Shown: piece after piece, positions 34,620 through 44,298 of the stretch
Layout of the letters: every line of letters starts with the position of its first letter
How positions within the stretch are numbered: the stretch's first letter is position 1
Assembly (NCBI GenBank): GCA_030150045.1
Contig: JASLGM010000039.1
Coordinates: 124,001-188,000 of the forward strand
From: Taishania sp.
Lineage (GTDB): Bacteria; Bacteroidota; Bacteroidia; Flavobacteriales_D; Crocinitomicaceae
Length of the DNA stretch: 64,000 nucleotides
Direction of reading: 5' to 3'
Translations under genes and position numbers: made by a program
Notes under the pieces: generated by a model
The model's input: only the letters and a program-made list of their open reading frames with translations
Told to the model about the DNA's origin: nothing
Database searches by the model: none

Positions 34620-35156
34620 TTATCCTTCAATTTCGTCATCTGCATTTTTAATAAAGCTAGCGATTTCCGAAATAATAACTGCTTTTTTGATATCCATTTT
34701 TGGTTCTGCCTCCATAAATTCTTTCAAATGCCATTGTGCTTCGAGTAGATGGTGCTCTTCAGGATCGTTTACTGTGTTTTCGAGTATGGTCAAGCAATCT
34801 AATGCAATTAGGTAGTCCCCTTCACATGCCCACAACACGAAATCGGCCAAATATGGTGAATAATCCAAGTTTGTACTCCAAATCGTACTTAGTACCAATT
34901 GTTTTACGCTTTCGTTTTCTTCTTCACGCAGTACTTCAATGATTTCGGCAGGTGCGCTTGTGTCTTTCAGGGAAGACAAGAGTTCCACCACAAGAGCTAC
35001 CACTTGATCGGTCCCTGTTTCTAAAAGGTTAATCATTAACGGTATGAAGGTGGCGTCGCCGTCTGCTTCGATTTCATTTAGGGCTTTAATCACGACAGCG
35101 TCATCCGAAGATGCAAGTGCTGCCATCATTTCCTTTTTCTTTTTTTCATTTGCCAT
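34620..35156 (-). CDS. HEAT-repeat-like helical protein
   Basis: 178 aa, acidic, no signal peptide. Helical pairs such as VVIKALNEIEADGDATFIPLM, VVALVVELLSSLKDTSAPAE and ESVKQLVLSTIWSTNLDYSP resemble HEAT repeats, which bind proteins. The lysine-rich N-terminus (MANEKKKKEMM) and acidic C-terminus are conserved-looking in similar Bacteroidota proteins. Role unknown. It lies 43 nt upstream of the small lipoprotein on the same strand. Confidence 0.7.
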   Translation of the reverse strand: MANEKKKKEMMAALASSDDAVVIKALNEIEADGDATFIPLMINLLETGTDQVVALVVELLSSLKDTSAPAEIIEVLREEENESVKQLVLSTIWSTNLDYSPYLADFVLWACEGDYLIALDCLTILENTVNDPEEHHLLEAQWHLKEFMEAEPKMDIKKAVIISEIASFIKNADDEIEG

Positions 35157-35227
35157 ACTGCAAAATTAATCTAAAGATGCGAAGTGTAAAATGTAAACCG
35201 TAATTTTAAGCTCAAATTATTGTTGTA

Positions 35228-36118
35228 ATGATACGTTTATCTTTTTTCTCTTTGTTTATTTTGCTTTTTGCGACACTTTTTTCGTGTGGTAATCCTTCCT
35301 TGGGTAAGCGTAAATCAAAAGAAATTACTTTAGCTATTTTAGGTGATGAGAAAGGTACTCCACAATTTTGGCAGTACTTTGAACAAAACAAAAAGGTAAA
35401 AGTAATACCAGTTTATTTAACGGTAGACGCGTTTATGGCACAGGTGGATTCACATAGGTATAATTCTTCTTTTGATGTAATTTACTGTCCTTCGGTGTTA
35501 ACGCTCAAGGAATTAAAAAAACGTTTATCCCTACAACGAGTTCTAGATTTAAAGAACGGTAATTATGAAGATGGTTCTGATGCTAGTAAAAGTTGGTTTG
35601 TACTGGGTTATGATCCATATGTACTACAAAAGTCGGATCATATAAAAACATATTCGGATTTAAAAAATGGTGTGAGCTGGACGTTTAATGGTTCTGTTGA
35701 GCAGAAAAACTATTTTTTTAGGTTTGCAGCGATGCACTTCAATGATACGTCCAAATTCCGTGTTTGGGAAACGGCAATGCTCGCTCATCAATTGGAGGTT
35801 GCTCCGACACTTTTGGATAGTAATAGACAGGTAGCTAATAAGCATTTGTCGGTTTTTTCGAAAGTTAATCAAGAAGTCATTTTCCCTAATCAAGAAGGGG
35901 CGGGCATGTTTTATGATTTTTCTAGCTTGGGGATATTTCCGCATACTCGAAATTACGAGGCCGCAAAGTCATTTATGGATTGGATGTTGCATCCAAAGAA
36001 CATTGTCAGCGTAACAAACCGTTTACACTTGATACCTGCGAATTATGCGGACATTCATTTATACAAGCAGGTTTTGTTCCATCGTGCGTCTCCTGAAATG
36101 CTTTTGAGAAACCTTTGA
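35228..36118 (+). CDS. Lipoprotein solute-binding protein, FbpA/type 2 periplasmic-binding fold
   Basis: 296 aa. Lipobox FSCG near residue 20. The mature part looks like an ABC-type substrate-binding protein: ITLAILGDEKGTPQF at the start, FDVIYCPSVLTL near residue 80, NQEGAGMFYDFSSLGIFPHTR near residue 220, then YEAAKSFMDWMLHP, which resembles ferric-iron binding proteins (FbpA). No permease or ATPase is adjacent. Whether it binds iron or another ligand is open. Confidence 0.65.
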   Translation: MIRLSFFSLFILLFATLFSCGNPSLGKRKSKEITLAILGDEKGTPQFWQYFEQNKKVKVIPVYLTVDAFMAQVDSHRYNSSFDVIYCPSVLTLKELKKRLSLQRVLDLKNGNYEDGSDASKSWFVLGYDPYVLQKSDHIKTYSDLKNGVSWTFNGSVEQKNYFFRFAAMHFNDTSKFRVWETAMLAHQLEVAPTLLDSNRQVANKHLSVFSKVNQEVIFPNQEGAGMFYDFSSLGIFPHTRNYEAAKSFMDWMLHPKNIVSVTNRLHLIPANYADIHLYKQVLFHRASPEMLLRNL

Positions 36119-36220
36119 TGTTCGATTATACGGGGGGAAAATTCGATTAAAGTAGTAATAAATTAATTTTAACGATTTCCTTAAATTAAGTTTAGTTAGT
36201 TTGCGAAACTAATTGCAACA

Positions 36221-36634
36221 ATGAAACTCATGTTACCAAATACTACTACTATGGATCAAATGATTCAATCTAAACATGGTTACGTTTTATTCATTCGTAA
36301 CGTTATTCTTACGCTGTCGTGTCTTGGCTATTTGTCAATTATTTACTTTTTGATTTTATTTCCTGTTACTTGGTTTGTCCTTTTATTTTTAGGGATAGTT
36401 GGATGTATATTTTTGGCATTTGTTCAACAAATGTATCGTTCATGGGGCTCATGCTATTTACGTTCTGAGATGCTGATCATAAAGAAACTAAACAGGAAAG
36501 CAATGGTGGTCCCTGACTATTGTGTGAAGCGTTTGCGTACACGTTCTTTTATCTTTTTTAGTATGACACGTGTTGATTTTCTTTTAGATGGTCGTTATCA
36601 AACTGCACGCATTATTCATGAGAAGAAAGCTTAA
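36221..36634 (+). CDS. Small membrane protein, unknown function
   Basis: 137 aa with two hydrophobic segments forming a hairpin (about residues 25-47 and 48-72), then a basic cytosolic tail (RSWGSCYLRSEMLIIKKLNRK, VVPDYCVKRLRTRSF). No family recognised. Its TAA stop is embedded in the oligo-A tract that serves as the U-tract of the convergent RNase P RNA gene. Confidence 0.55.
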   Translation: MKLMLPNTTTMDQMIQSKHGYVLFIRNVILTLSCLGYLSIIYFLILFPVTWFVLLFLGIVGCIFLAFVQQMYRSWGSCYLRSEMLIIKKLNRKAMVVPDYCVKRLRTRSFIFFSMTRVDFLLDGRYQTARIIHEKKA

Positions 36635-36640
36635 AAAAAG

Positions 36641-37012
36641 GCAAATCTATAAGCCGGGTTCTGTATTCTCATAGGAGAATGTCTATCATTTATCTACTCC
36701 ATAGTTCACACTATGGCTCTATCAACCTACCCTCCAAGATCGGGCGAGCCACCCTTATTTCTCCGAAAAGAAAACCTTGGTTTACATGGTCTTTCAACGC
36801 GTAAGGTTTACCAAGCTACATACCATCACTGGCTGCACGGTGCGCTCTTACCACACCTTTTCACTATGACCCCAATGTTTCCATCGGGGCTACCTATTCT
36901 CTGTTGCACTTTCTGTCCCCTTTCGAGGCCTTCCCGTTAGGAAGTACGCTGCTCTCTGTTGCCCGGACTTTCCTCTCTCCATAAAACTGGACAGCGATAG
37001 ACCGATTTGCCT
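36641..37012 (-). ncRNA. rnpB: RNase P RNA, class A
   Basis: Catalytic RNA that trims tRNA 5' ends. The minus strand begins GAGGCAAATCGGTC and ends ATAGATTTGCC followed by seven Us; GGCAAATC/GATTTGCC forms helix P1. Universally conserved strings are present: GAGGAAAGTCCGGGC (CR-I), CAGAGAGCAGCG, and ACAGAACCCGGCTTAT near the 3' end (CR-V). Length of about 372 nt is normal. Short reading frames in this interval are artefacts. Confidence 0.95.
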
Positions 37013-37016
37013 CGTA

Positions 37017-37024
37017 CAAAAATA
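37017..37024 (-). promoter_or_regulatory. rnpB -7 promoter element
   Basis: TATTTTTG on the minus strand fits TAnnTTTG and lies 4-11 nt before the predicted RNase P RNA 5' end. The -33 region would fall inside the end of the T9SS gene. Confidence 0.6.
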
Positions 37025-37029
37025 GACAT

Positions 37030-38106
37030 TTATAATTTAACGAACTTCTGGATTTTTGAGATTCCATTGCTGATTGCAGTAATAAAATACGCTCCTTTTT
37101 CAAGTTCAACAATATCAACTACTTGATGAACGCCAACAGAAGAAACACTTTTTACAATTTTTCCATTCAGATCAGAAATGATGAGTTGATCTATTGCTAG
37201 ATCACTAGCAATTGTTAGTATTTCACGGGCAGGATTTGGATAGAATTGGAAAGACATCGCTTCAAGTTGTGATGTACTTAAAAGTTGATCTGTTAAATAA
37301 GTAACACTATTGACTACTTCTACACCAGCTACTATTCGTGTTGTAATTCTAAGTACGGGTTCTTTCTTAGCTGTTGCTAACCATTCATAATGCCGTACAT
37401 CAGGCTGTGCAAACCCCATCCATGTACCCGTAAGGTTAAACGAATCTTGCTCAGAAACCGAATGTTTAATGCGGATAGCATCAAATGTCCCGAAAGGTGT
37501 TGTAACCTTACCATATCCATCAACGACACTCCCTATTTGGCGATATTGTTTCATTTCGGCAGCGAAAATAGGTTCTAAATTGAGTTTGGTAAATCCTCTT
37601 GAGGTATAATTTGTTCCAAAAGTTAAAGGGAAAATATATTTTGTTTCAATCGTATCGGATTTTACAGGTATTTTTTGTCCGTTTACTTCAAGGGAATATC
37701 CTACAGTCGTGATTTTATTAGCGTCTTTTTTATAAAATTGACTGATTTCTCCTAGTGTTATAGGAAGGGTAACAGGGATATTACTAAGGTCAAAATCAAC
37801 GGCATTGGAGCGATAGCTTGCGGCATAATTTCCTGTTTGTGGTCCAAAAGTAAAGTTAACTAACATACCTGCCGACGCAACCGTCTGATATTTTTTTACA
37901 TTTTGGTTTTGTGCTGTAAGTTGACTGTAGTCCCAAACTTTATTAGCACCAGTAGTTGTAAAATCAACGCTAAGGTTAGTCGCATTGTTTACTAAATATT
38001 GCTGATCTGCAGCAGGAAAATCATTCTGATTGATTGTGATTTGTCCAAAAGCGAGAGGACAAACTGCCGCGCAAGTAAACAAAATAGATTGGATAGTAGT
38101 TTTCAT
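37030..38106 (-). CDS. T9SS type A sorting-domain protein
   Basis: 358 aa. A signal peptide (KTTIQSILFTCAAVCPLAFGQ) leads into a beta-rich body of about 250 residues (VDFTTTGANKVWDYSQL, TPFGTFDAIRIKHS), which has no recognised catalytic motif. The last 80 residues are a T9SS type A sorting domain: FQFYPNPAREILTIAS and GAYFITAISNGISKIQKFVKL. Probably exposed at or released from the cell surface. It ends 17 nt upstream of rnpB on the same strand. Confidence 0.8.
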   Translation of the reverse strand: MKTTIQSILFTCAAVCPLAFGQITINQNDFPAADQQYLVNNATNLSVDFTTTGANKVWDYSQLTAQNQNVKKYQTVASAGMLVNFTFGPQTGNYAASYRSNAVDFDLSNIPVTLPITLGEISQFYKKDANKITTVGYSLEVNGQKIPVKSDTIETKYIFPLTFGTNYTSRGFTKLNLEPIFAAEMKQYRQIGSVVDGYGKVTTPFGTFDAIRIKHSVSEQDSFNLTGTWMGFAQPDVRHYEWLATAKKEPVLRITTRIVAGVEVVNSVTYLTDQLLSTSQLEAMSFQFYPNPAREILTIASDLAIDQLIISDLNGKIVKSVSSVGVHQVVDIVELEKGAYFITAISNGISKIQKFVKL

Positions 38107-38171
38107 AAAGAAATGAGTTGATAATTATTTTGTAATATTAAATAAAAAACACATCCAAGAAACAATTCAAG

Positions 38172-38636
38172 ATGAAAAAAATAATTCTTATTCGGCATGC
38201 AGACGCTGGGCATAACCAATTGACAGACAAGGCACGTAGACTCTCATCTTATGGTAAAGAACAAATTCACATTTTAGAAGAGAAAATAGTCCAGCTTTCT
38301 TTACCCGATTCGACCTGTGTAATGGTTTCGGATGCAAGGCGTACATTGGAAACATTTAATGCCATTCGTTCCTTTTTTAAGACAGAACATGTGATTATTT
38401 CAGACCAACTCTATCTTGCTGACAAAAACCAATTGTTATCCGCTATACAATCTACAAATAACTCCTTTTCCCACTTAGTGATTATAGCCCATAATCCTGG
38501 TCTTGAAGATTTGGTTTATACATTGACTAATAAAGAAATCATATTTACAACTGCCGATATCCAAATTCTAGCTATACCTTCTGAGGATTGGAAGCATATT
38601 GATGCACATCTAGACATTTGCTTACAAAGGAACTAA
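38172..38636 (+). CDS. SixA-like histidine phosphatase
   Basis: 154 aa of the histidine phosphatase superfamily. The phosphorylated His lies in the N-terminal ILIRHADAG; a second core Arg lies in MVSDARRTLET and the second His in IIAHNPGLEDLV near residue 105. The short length without insertions matches SixA, which acts on phospho-His of HPt domains in E. coli; a substrate here is unknown. It ends just upstream of the promoter of the DUF2480 gene. Confidence 0.85.
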   Translation: MKKIILIRHADAGHNQLTDKARRLSSYGKEQIHILEEKIVQLSLPDSTCVMVSDARRTLETFNAIRSFFKTEHVIISDQLYLADKNQLLSAIQSTNNSFSHLVIIAHNPGLEDLVYTLTNKEIIFTTADIQILAIPSEDWKHIDAHLDICLQRN

Positions 38637-38651
38637 TCGTTGAAAAATTGC

Positions 38652-38659
38652 TAATTTTG
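38652..38659 (+). promoter_or_regulatory. -7 element that decides the DUF2480 start
   Basis: TAATTTTG fits TAnnTTTG, 16 nt before the ATG at 38675. The frame is open back to an ATG at 38618 inside sixA, but that ATG would precede the promoter. Confidence 0.5.
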
Positions 38660-38674
38660 CAGAAAGAAAAAAAG

Positions 38675-39193
38675 ATGGAAGAAATAAGAAATAAGGTAAA
38701 TGAAAGTGGCTTGATACAAATGGATCTGGCTAAATACAAGCCTAAACAAGATTTGCTTGGCATTGACATTTCGGAACAACTTTTAGAAGGTCTTTTACTT
38801 CGCGAAAAGATTTTTAGAAACTGGATAAAAGAAAATGATTGGTCTGTCTACACAGGGAAATCAGTTTACATATATTGCAGTACGGATGCTGTTGTTCCTG
38901 CATGGGCATACATGTTAATTGTTTCGAAATTAAAAGAAATAGATTGCAAAGCCATAGTTGGAACAGAAACAGAACTAGAAAAATTTTTGATTTACGAAGC
39001 CATTCACGCAGAGGACTTAACCCCATTTGTTGATGGTAAAATCATTGTAAAAGGTTGTTCTGACATTCATTCTATTGCATTTGCAATGTCCACATTTGTC
39101 AGTCATTTTCAAACGGTAGCCAGCTCTATCATGTTTGGAGAACCCTGTTCAACTGTTCCCGTTTATAAGCGTCCTAAAGCACCGAAAATGTAA
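38675..39193 (+). CDS. DUF2480 family protein
   Basis: 172 aa from the preferred ATG (MEEIRNKVNESGLIQMDLAKY). Matches the Bacteroidota DUF2480 family: LLLREKIFRNWIKENDWSVY, VYIYCSTDAVVPAWAYMLIV near residue 65 and KGCSDIHSIAFAMS near residue 130. Function unknown; soluble, no signal peptide. Its 3' end overlaps the polysaccharide deacetylase gene by 20 nt tail-to-tail. Confidence 0.8.
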   Translation: MEEIRNKVNESGLIQMDLAKYKPKQDLLGIDISEQLLEGLLLREKIFRNWIKENDWSVYTGKSVYIYCSTDAVVPAWAYMLIVSKLKEIDCKAIVGTETELEKFLIYEAIHAEDLTPFVDGKIIVKGCSDIHSIAFAMSTFVSHFQTVASSIMFGEPCSTVPVYKRPKAPKM

Positions 39194-39770
39194 AACCTTT
39201 TTGCTTTAACAAATGGATGACAGGAACTAAGGTTGCTTTTAGATTTTTCTCAGCCTTTACATTATCATGAAATACAAGAATATCTCCAGGTCGAATTTTA
39301 GTAGCGGCTTGGAGTATTTTTTTTGGGGATACCGTTGTGTCATAATCTTTTGACAACCATGTCCACATTACAATTTCAGCCTGTGTTCTAACTTTTTGAT
39401 CCAATGTTCTTCTCATTCTACCATAAGGAGGCCGGAACAAATTGGATCCAACAATCTCTTGTCCTTTTAAAAACGATTTATAATAATTAACCCTTGGTGT
39501 TTTGAAGCCGTTCTCATGCTTCATCATATGATTTCCTACGCGATGTCCTTCAGCTTTAATCCGTGTAAAAAGGGCTGGATAACGCAAGACATTTTCTCCA
39601 ACACAAAAAAAGGTGGCGCTAACGCTCTCCACCTTTAAAACCTCTAGTATCCATTCTGTTAAATCGGGACATGGTCCATCGTCAAAGGTTAGGAAAACCG
39701 TATTCTTTGAAGATTTAAACCACGTCCGATTCGAATAGTACTTTTGTATTATTTTAATTGCTCTATGCAT
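39174..39770 (-). CDS. Polysaccharide deacetylase (NodB homology)
   Basis: 198 aa. NodB-fold metal-dependent deacetylase of N-acetylated glycans (peptidoglycan or chitin-like). Motif 1 is FLTFDDGPCPD near residue 27, with catalytic and metal Asp; motif 2 is GNHMMKH near residue 78, with the H-x3-H metal ligands; motif 3 is RPPYGRMR near residue 113. The final LVFHD supplies the catalytic His. No clear signal peptide. Its ATG overlaps the stop of the DUF2723 gene by 1 nt (TAATG), so the pair is coupled, hinting at a shared glycan pathway. Confidence 0.88.
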   Translation of the reverse strand: MHRAIKIIQKYYSNRTWFKSSKNTVFLTFDDGPCPDLTEWILEVLKVESVSATFFCVGENVLRYPALFTRIKAEGHRVGNHMMKHENGFKTPRVNYYKSFLKGQEIVGSNLFRPPYGRMRRTLDQKVRTQAEIVMWTWLSKDYDTTVSPKKILQAATKIRPGDILVFHDNVKAEKNLKATLVPVIHLLKQKGFTFSVL

Positions 39771-42700
39771 TATTGCAACACAGAATCTTGTTTATTTTGT
39801 TCGTTAATCATTTGATTAAAGTCCATACTAGAACCTCCAGAAGAAACTCCTTTTTGTCCTTCAATCAAATTATAATCCGCAGCCAATACTTGAATATAAT
39901 CTTTCAACGTATATATCTGCCATTGATATTTCTCGCGATTGCTTCCTGCATCTGCTGCAGCTTGTTCTAATCTAGCAATCATTTTTGGCAACAACTGATC
40001 CATCAACTGATCGATAAAATTCATTGTTCTTTTTGCCAATGCTCCATTGGGATTACCATTTTCCTCATTTGCAGCAGCTGCCAATTGGAAATACTGATCT
40101 AATGCAGCGTAAAAATCAGGGTGATTTCCTTCGTTTAACGCCACTTTTACAGGAGCATTCAAGAAGAATTTAATCGCTTGTTCGTAGTGTCCTGCCAATA
40201 CATTACCCAGTTTCTCTGCTTCTTTAACAGCGTTTACATCATAGTAAAGTTGTACATAATCTGTTAAGACACCAGATCCATATCTTGGGTATTGTCCTTC
40301 TGCTGTTTTGATACCTCCAATTTGATTTGCTTCACCTCCATCTAATACGATTTCAGCAGGCATCACAGCAAGTGATTTATTCAATAAAGCAACCACTTTT
40401 TTGTTTGCTTCCGCAACAATATTAGCGTTATTATTTCTCATATCCATGATACGATTGTAGTTTACCAAATCACCTGAAGCTTTTAAGGAAGTTAAATACT
40501 CTTCTGGATAAGTCATACTACGGTTAGAAATCTCAGCAGTTTGTACATAGTAACGTGCCAATGAAGCAAATTGAGATCTGAATTGAACCGTATGTCTTCG
40601 CGCATAATAATCTGTCAACACTTTAGGGTTGCTCATATTTCCAAAGTGAGAACGATTCATCATTACATCATAGAATTCTTCTACATCGTAAGGTGCGTCT
40701 GAATTCACAGGAGAGAATACATAATTAGACCCTACTTGTTTTACAGCTCCTGCATCATATAATGCTCTAGAAACTTTCGCTCCATAAGGATTGGAGAAAT
40801 AAATTCCTCGTTTGAAATCTGAATTGATGGTCACATCCAACATTACAATCTCTTCGCGTGTAAGATAAGATACAGCAAGATCGATGTCGATGAAGTCTTT
40901 CATACGAGACCTGTCTTTTTCTTTCACTACACCCGATTTAATTGCATTGTCTTTATTTACTTGTATACGTAAAGCGTTTGATGGAATAATACGATACAAT
41001 CCAGAAGAATTTTCTTGCTTAATACGGTTATTGTCATTGTACATAAACTGTAACGCATCTTTTGCATCAATAATTTCCCATCCTCCATTAAGTGCATCAA
41101 AAGCTCCTTGTATAACATCAATTGTTTCTTTGCTTGCTTCAATTGTTCTACCTTGTATTCCAGAAACGATTTCTTTCAGCGCCGTAAAACGTTTATGAAT
41201 GTCATTCGTTAAATCCTTTGTATCTACAGGACGAATTGCCATATCAACGATTTGAGCCACTTTACCTTGCATAACTGGATTAGTCGCTTTAATCATTTGA
41301 AGTCCACTTCCGTACTGACCGATTAACTTATTCACAGCTGTTACTGCACCGTCACGGTTTAATTTCAAACGTAAATCAATGATTTTTTTATATACATCAG
41401 CAGGGACTCCTGAGCTATAATACAAATCTGAGAGTGAAGAAATCATTACTTGATCGGTACCTCCAGAATACATTAATATTTGATCAGGCGTCAATCCAAT
41501 TGGTAAGGGTTCTGATGTATATGTTTTACGCATCATTTGTGCCGTATACCAATCCGTTTGTAACAAAGATGTATTTACCACACGTACATCCGAACGGAAT
41601 TTTTCCACCTCTTGGATGTACCATAATGGGAATGTATCGTTATCTCCATTAGTGAAAATAACACTATTAGGCGCTAGATTTACCAAGTAATTGTAAGCTA
41701 CGTCATGCGCCGTTGTTTTTCCATGACGGTTATGATCGTCCCAACCTTGCATCCCTAAAATTAACGGTGCAGAAAGCCCTAATAAAGTAGCAACGCTCGC
41801 TCCTGCTACTTCTGACTTGGTAACCTTATTCAACACTTTCATTAAGAAAATAGCGGCGATACTAACACCTGCAATCCAAATCCAAGAGAATGTTTTTGTC
41901 ATCGCTTCTCCACCAAAAAGATCAGAGATTAAGAATACCAGCAATCCGGCACCTGCAATCATACCAATTTGTTTGGTATTTTGTTTGGTCATTCCTTTAA
42001 AAGCTTGGTATAAAGCAAACACCCCAATTCCTAACCAAATCATTAGGAAATAGAAAGAACCTGCATATGCATAATCACGTTCACGTGGTTCAAATGTACG
42101 TTGATTCAAATAAATTAAAATCGCAAATCCTGTTAATAAGAATCCTAAAAATACCACAAAAGCATCTTTTGGAGATTTGTAAGCATGATAGATCAATCCA
42201 ATCAAGGTTAATATCAATGGAATGAAGAAAAAACTATTGTTCGCAGGGTTGTTTGTTGTGTAAAAAGGAGCTTCACTTTGATCTCCTAAACGTGGGGTAT
42301 CAATGAAAGAAAGTCCTGACTTCCAGTTTCCACGCATATCATCTCCATGACCTTGAATGTCATTTTGACGCCCAACCAAGTTCCACATCAAATACCTTGA
42401 ATACATCCAATTAACTTGATAGTTTAAGAAGTAAGTGATGTTCTCTCCAAAGGAAGGTAAAGCCAACTTATCTGAACCTTTTTCTCCTTCTTTATTTGGA
42501 TCGTATCCAGACCAATTCTTATAACCTTCAATTTTCTGTGGTACATCACTATCAAACATACGTGGGAAAATAGTCGTTTGTGCATAGGTGGCAACAGCCT
42601 GTTTACGGATGTCCGCATTCACTTCATAGAACTTCTCACTTACATCGCCATTATTTGTTTTTGCAAATGCTTGCGCATCTTTTTCGGTTAAGTAAGTTCC

Positions 42701-43909
42701 AATAACTTGGTCATTTTTGGTAACAATAAATCTTCTAACCCATTGTGCTTTGCGGTCTTTCCAATTCGATTTATCTGCATAATAGATCCATCTACCTTGT
42801 TGATCAAAACGTCCACCATTCTCCATCGAGTTCCAATAAGGTCCACTAACAATTGGTGTAGAACCATACTGTTCACGTGTCAAATAGGTGTGTAAATTCA
42901 CCAAGTTTTCTGGATTATTCTGATCCATTGGTGTATTTGCATTAGAACGAATAACGATTACCGCAAACGATCCATATCCAATGAACAATAAAATCAATCC
43001 AAAAATAGCATTGTAAACAATCGTTTTCCCTTTTTTTCCTGCCCAACGAAGTCCAAAAATTAGCGCGGAAATCAAAGCTAAAAAGAAGAATACAGTACCT
43101 ACATTGAAAGGCAAACCAATTGAATTTCGGAAGAAAACTTCAAAAGAAGAGGCCATTGAAATCGTTCCTGGAATGATCATATCTTGAATGACAGACAAAA
43201 CCACTATCGAAATAATTCCTGTTAGCAAAAAGTTTTTCCAATTGATTTCTTTTGTTGTCCTAAAGAAAATCATATAGGCAATCGCGGGTACCAATAGAAT
43301 ACCTAATAGGTGAACTCCAATTGCCAATCCGATTAAGAACATGATTAATAACAACCATCTATTTGGTAATACTTGACTTGAAAGCTGCCCATTTTGCAAC
43401 AGCGCCATTTCCTCATCCCATTTCAAGATTGCCCAGAAAACGATAGCTGTAAACAAGGATGCCATCGCGTAAACCTCGCCCTCAACTGCTGAGAACCAAA
43501 ATGTTTCAGAAAACGTGTAGGCCAAAGACCCAACAATTCCGCTACCTAAAATAGCAACTGTTTCACCCGCAGATAACTGCTCCAAAGGCTTCCCTTTTAA
43601 CACCATCTTTTTCAATAGCGCAGTGATAGACCAGAACATAAAAAGAATCGTAAATGAAGACGATAATCCCGACATTCTATTGATCCATACCGCCACATCT
43701 GCTTCCGCAGCAAAGAAGGTAAACATACGTCCAATGAGCATAAAAAGCGGTGCGCCCGGAGGGTGACCTACCTCTAATTTATAGGATGCCATTATGTATT
43801 CACCGCAGTCCCATAAACTTACGGTGCTTTCCAACGTTAAAAAATAAACGATTGTCGCTATGGCAAAAACAATCCAACCAATAATGTTGTTTAAGCGAGT
43901 ATACTTCAT
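39770..43909 (-). CDS. DUF2723 multi-spanning membrane protein
   Basis: 1379 aa, one of the largest proteins in the window. The N-terminal half (to about residue 740) has 15 or so transmembrane helices in two blocks, opening with WIVFAIATIVYFLTLESTVS then WDCGEYIMASYKLEVGHPPG. The conserved D and E in that loop resemble GT-C-fold glycosyltransferases (protein O-mannosyltransferase-like). A long soluble part (740-1379) follows with LVNLAPNSVIFTNGDNDTFP near its start, then helical sequence. Bacteroidota carry such proteins widely; the reaction is not established to my knowledge. It is coupled to the deacetylase downstream. Confidence 0.8.
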   Translation of the reverse strand: MKYTRLNNIIGWIVFAIATIVYFLTLESTVSLWDCGEYIMASYKLEVGHPPGAPLFMLIGRMFTFFAAEADVAVWINRMSGLSSSFTILFMFWSITALLKKMVLKGKPLEQLSAGETVAILGSGIVGSLAYTFSETFWFSAVEGEVYAMASLFTAIVFWAILKWDEEMALLQNGQLSSQVLPNRWLLLIMFLIGLAIGVHLLGILLVPAIAYMIFFRTTKEINWKNFLLTGIISIVVLSVIQDMIIPGTISMASSFEVFFRNSIGLPFNVGTVFFFLALISALIFGLRWAGKKGKTIVYNAIFGLILLFIGYGSFAVIVIRSNANTPMDQNNPENLVNLHTYLTREQYGSTPIVSGPYWNSMENGGRFDQQGRWIYYADKSNWKDRKAQWVRRFIVTKNDQVIGTYLTEKDAQAFAKTNNGDVSEKFYEVNADIRKQAVATYAQTTIFPRMFDSDVPQKIEGYKNWSGYDPNKEGEKGSDKLALPSFGENITYFLNYQVNWMYSRYLMWNLVGRQNDIQGHGDDMRGNWKSGLSFIDTPRLGDQSEAPFYTTNNPANNSFFFIPLILTLIGLIYHAYKSPKDAFVVFLGFLLTGFAILIYLNQRTFEPRERDYAYAGSFYFLMIWLGIGVFALYQAFKGMTKQNTKQIGMIAGAGLLVFLISDLFGGEAMTKTFSWIWIAGVSIAAIFLMKVLNKVTKSEVAGASVATLLGLSAPLILGMQGWDDHNRHGKTTAHDVAYNYLVNLAPNSVIFTNGDNDTFPLWYIQEVEKFRSDVRVVNTSLLQTDWYTAQMMRKTYTSEPLPIGLTPDQILMYSGGTDQVMISSLSDLYYSSGVPADVYKKIIDLRLKLNRDGAVTAVNKLIGQYGSGLQMIKATNPVMQGKVAQIVDMAIRPVDTKDLTNDIHKRFTALKEIVSGIQGRTIEASKETIDVIQGAFDALNGGWEIIDAKDALQFMYNDNNRIKQENSSGLYRIIPSNALRIQVNKDNAIKSGVVKEKDRSRMKDFIDIDLAVSYLTREEIVMLDVTINSDFKRGIYFSNPYGAKVSRALYDAGAVKQVGSNYVFSPVNSDAPYDVEEFYDVMMNRSHFGNMSNPKVLTDYYARRHTVQFRSQFASLARYYVQTAEISNRSMTYPEEYLTSLKASGDLVNYNRIMDMRNNNANIVAEANKKVVALLNKSLAVMPAEIVLDGGEANQIGGIKTAEGQYPRYGSGVLTDYVQLYYDVNAVKEAEKLGNVLAGHYEQAIKFFLNAPVKVALNEGNHPDFYAALDQYFQLAAAANEENGNPNGALAKRTMNFIDQLMDQLLPKMIARLEQAAADAGSNREKYQWQIYTLKDYIQVLAADYNLIEGQKGVSSGGSSMDFNQMINEQNKQDSVLQ

Positions 43910-44258
43910 AAATAATTAAAATACGTATCCCTAATCAAGTTTAGGATTATGCGAATTTATAAATATAAAGATAAATATCAGATGTTATCAAAAAAAATAA
44001 CCGTTACCAAATGGTTGAAAACAACAAGCTATGAAATAAAACCATTCGCTTTTGGAGTAAAACTCAGCATCAAATTACTAAAAACCAACATAAAACCCGG
44101 CCTAACAATTGTTCCACTTGAGCCTAAATGTAAAACAGAGATAATACGTCTCCACTCCATTCATCCCGCTATTGCATTGATATTGAATGCAGTCTATATA
44201 AAATACCTTTCTATAAAAGACATGAAATAATTTAATCAATTATTTTCCGCCATTTCTT
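43910..44258. other. Intergenic stretch upstream of tRNA-Gln, no gene called
   Basis: About 350 nt between the DUF2723 start and the tRNA-Gln promoter. An open frame of 93 codons (43949-44230, plus) exists, but its product has no recognisable domain, has lysine- and isoleucine-rich composition like translated A/T-rich spacer, and shows no -7 promoter element. I do not call it. Confidence 0.45.
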
Positions 44259-44288
44259 TTGCAATAATAAAATATATGGCTAAATTTG
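44259..44288 (+). promoter_or_regulatory. tRNA-Gln promoter
   Basis: TTG (44259-44261), a 19-nt spacer and TAAATTTG (44281-44288) match TTG-N19-TAnnTTTG exactly. The mature tRNA begins 10 nt later. Confidence 0.8.
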
Positions 44289-44298
44289 CACCCATTAT

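Noticed and set aside
36713..37118. Short frames on both strands
   Set aside because: They lie in the RNase P RNA gene, whose conserved helices and strings explain the sequence.
43949..44230. 93-codon plus-strand frame between the DUF2723 gene and tRNA-Gln
   Set aside because: No domain, no promoter element, composition like A/T-rich spacer; kept only as an intergenic note.
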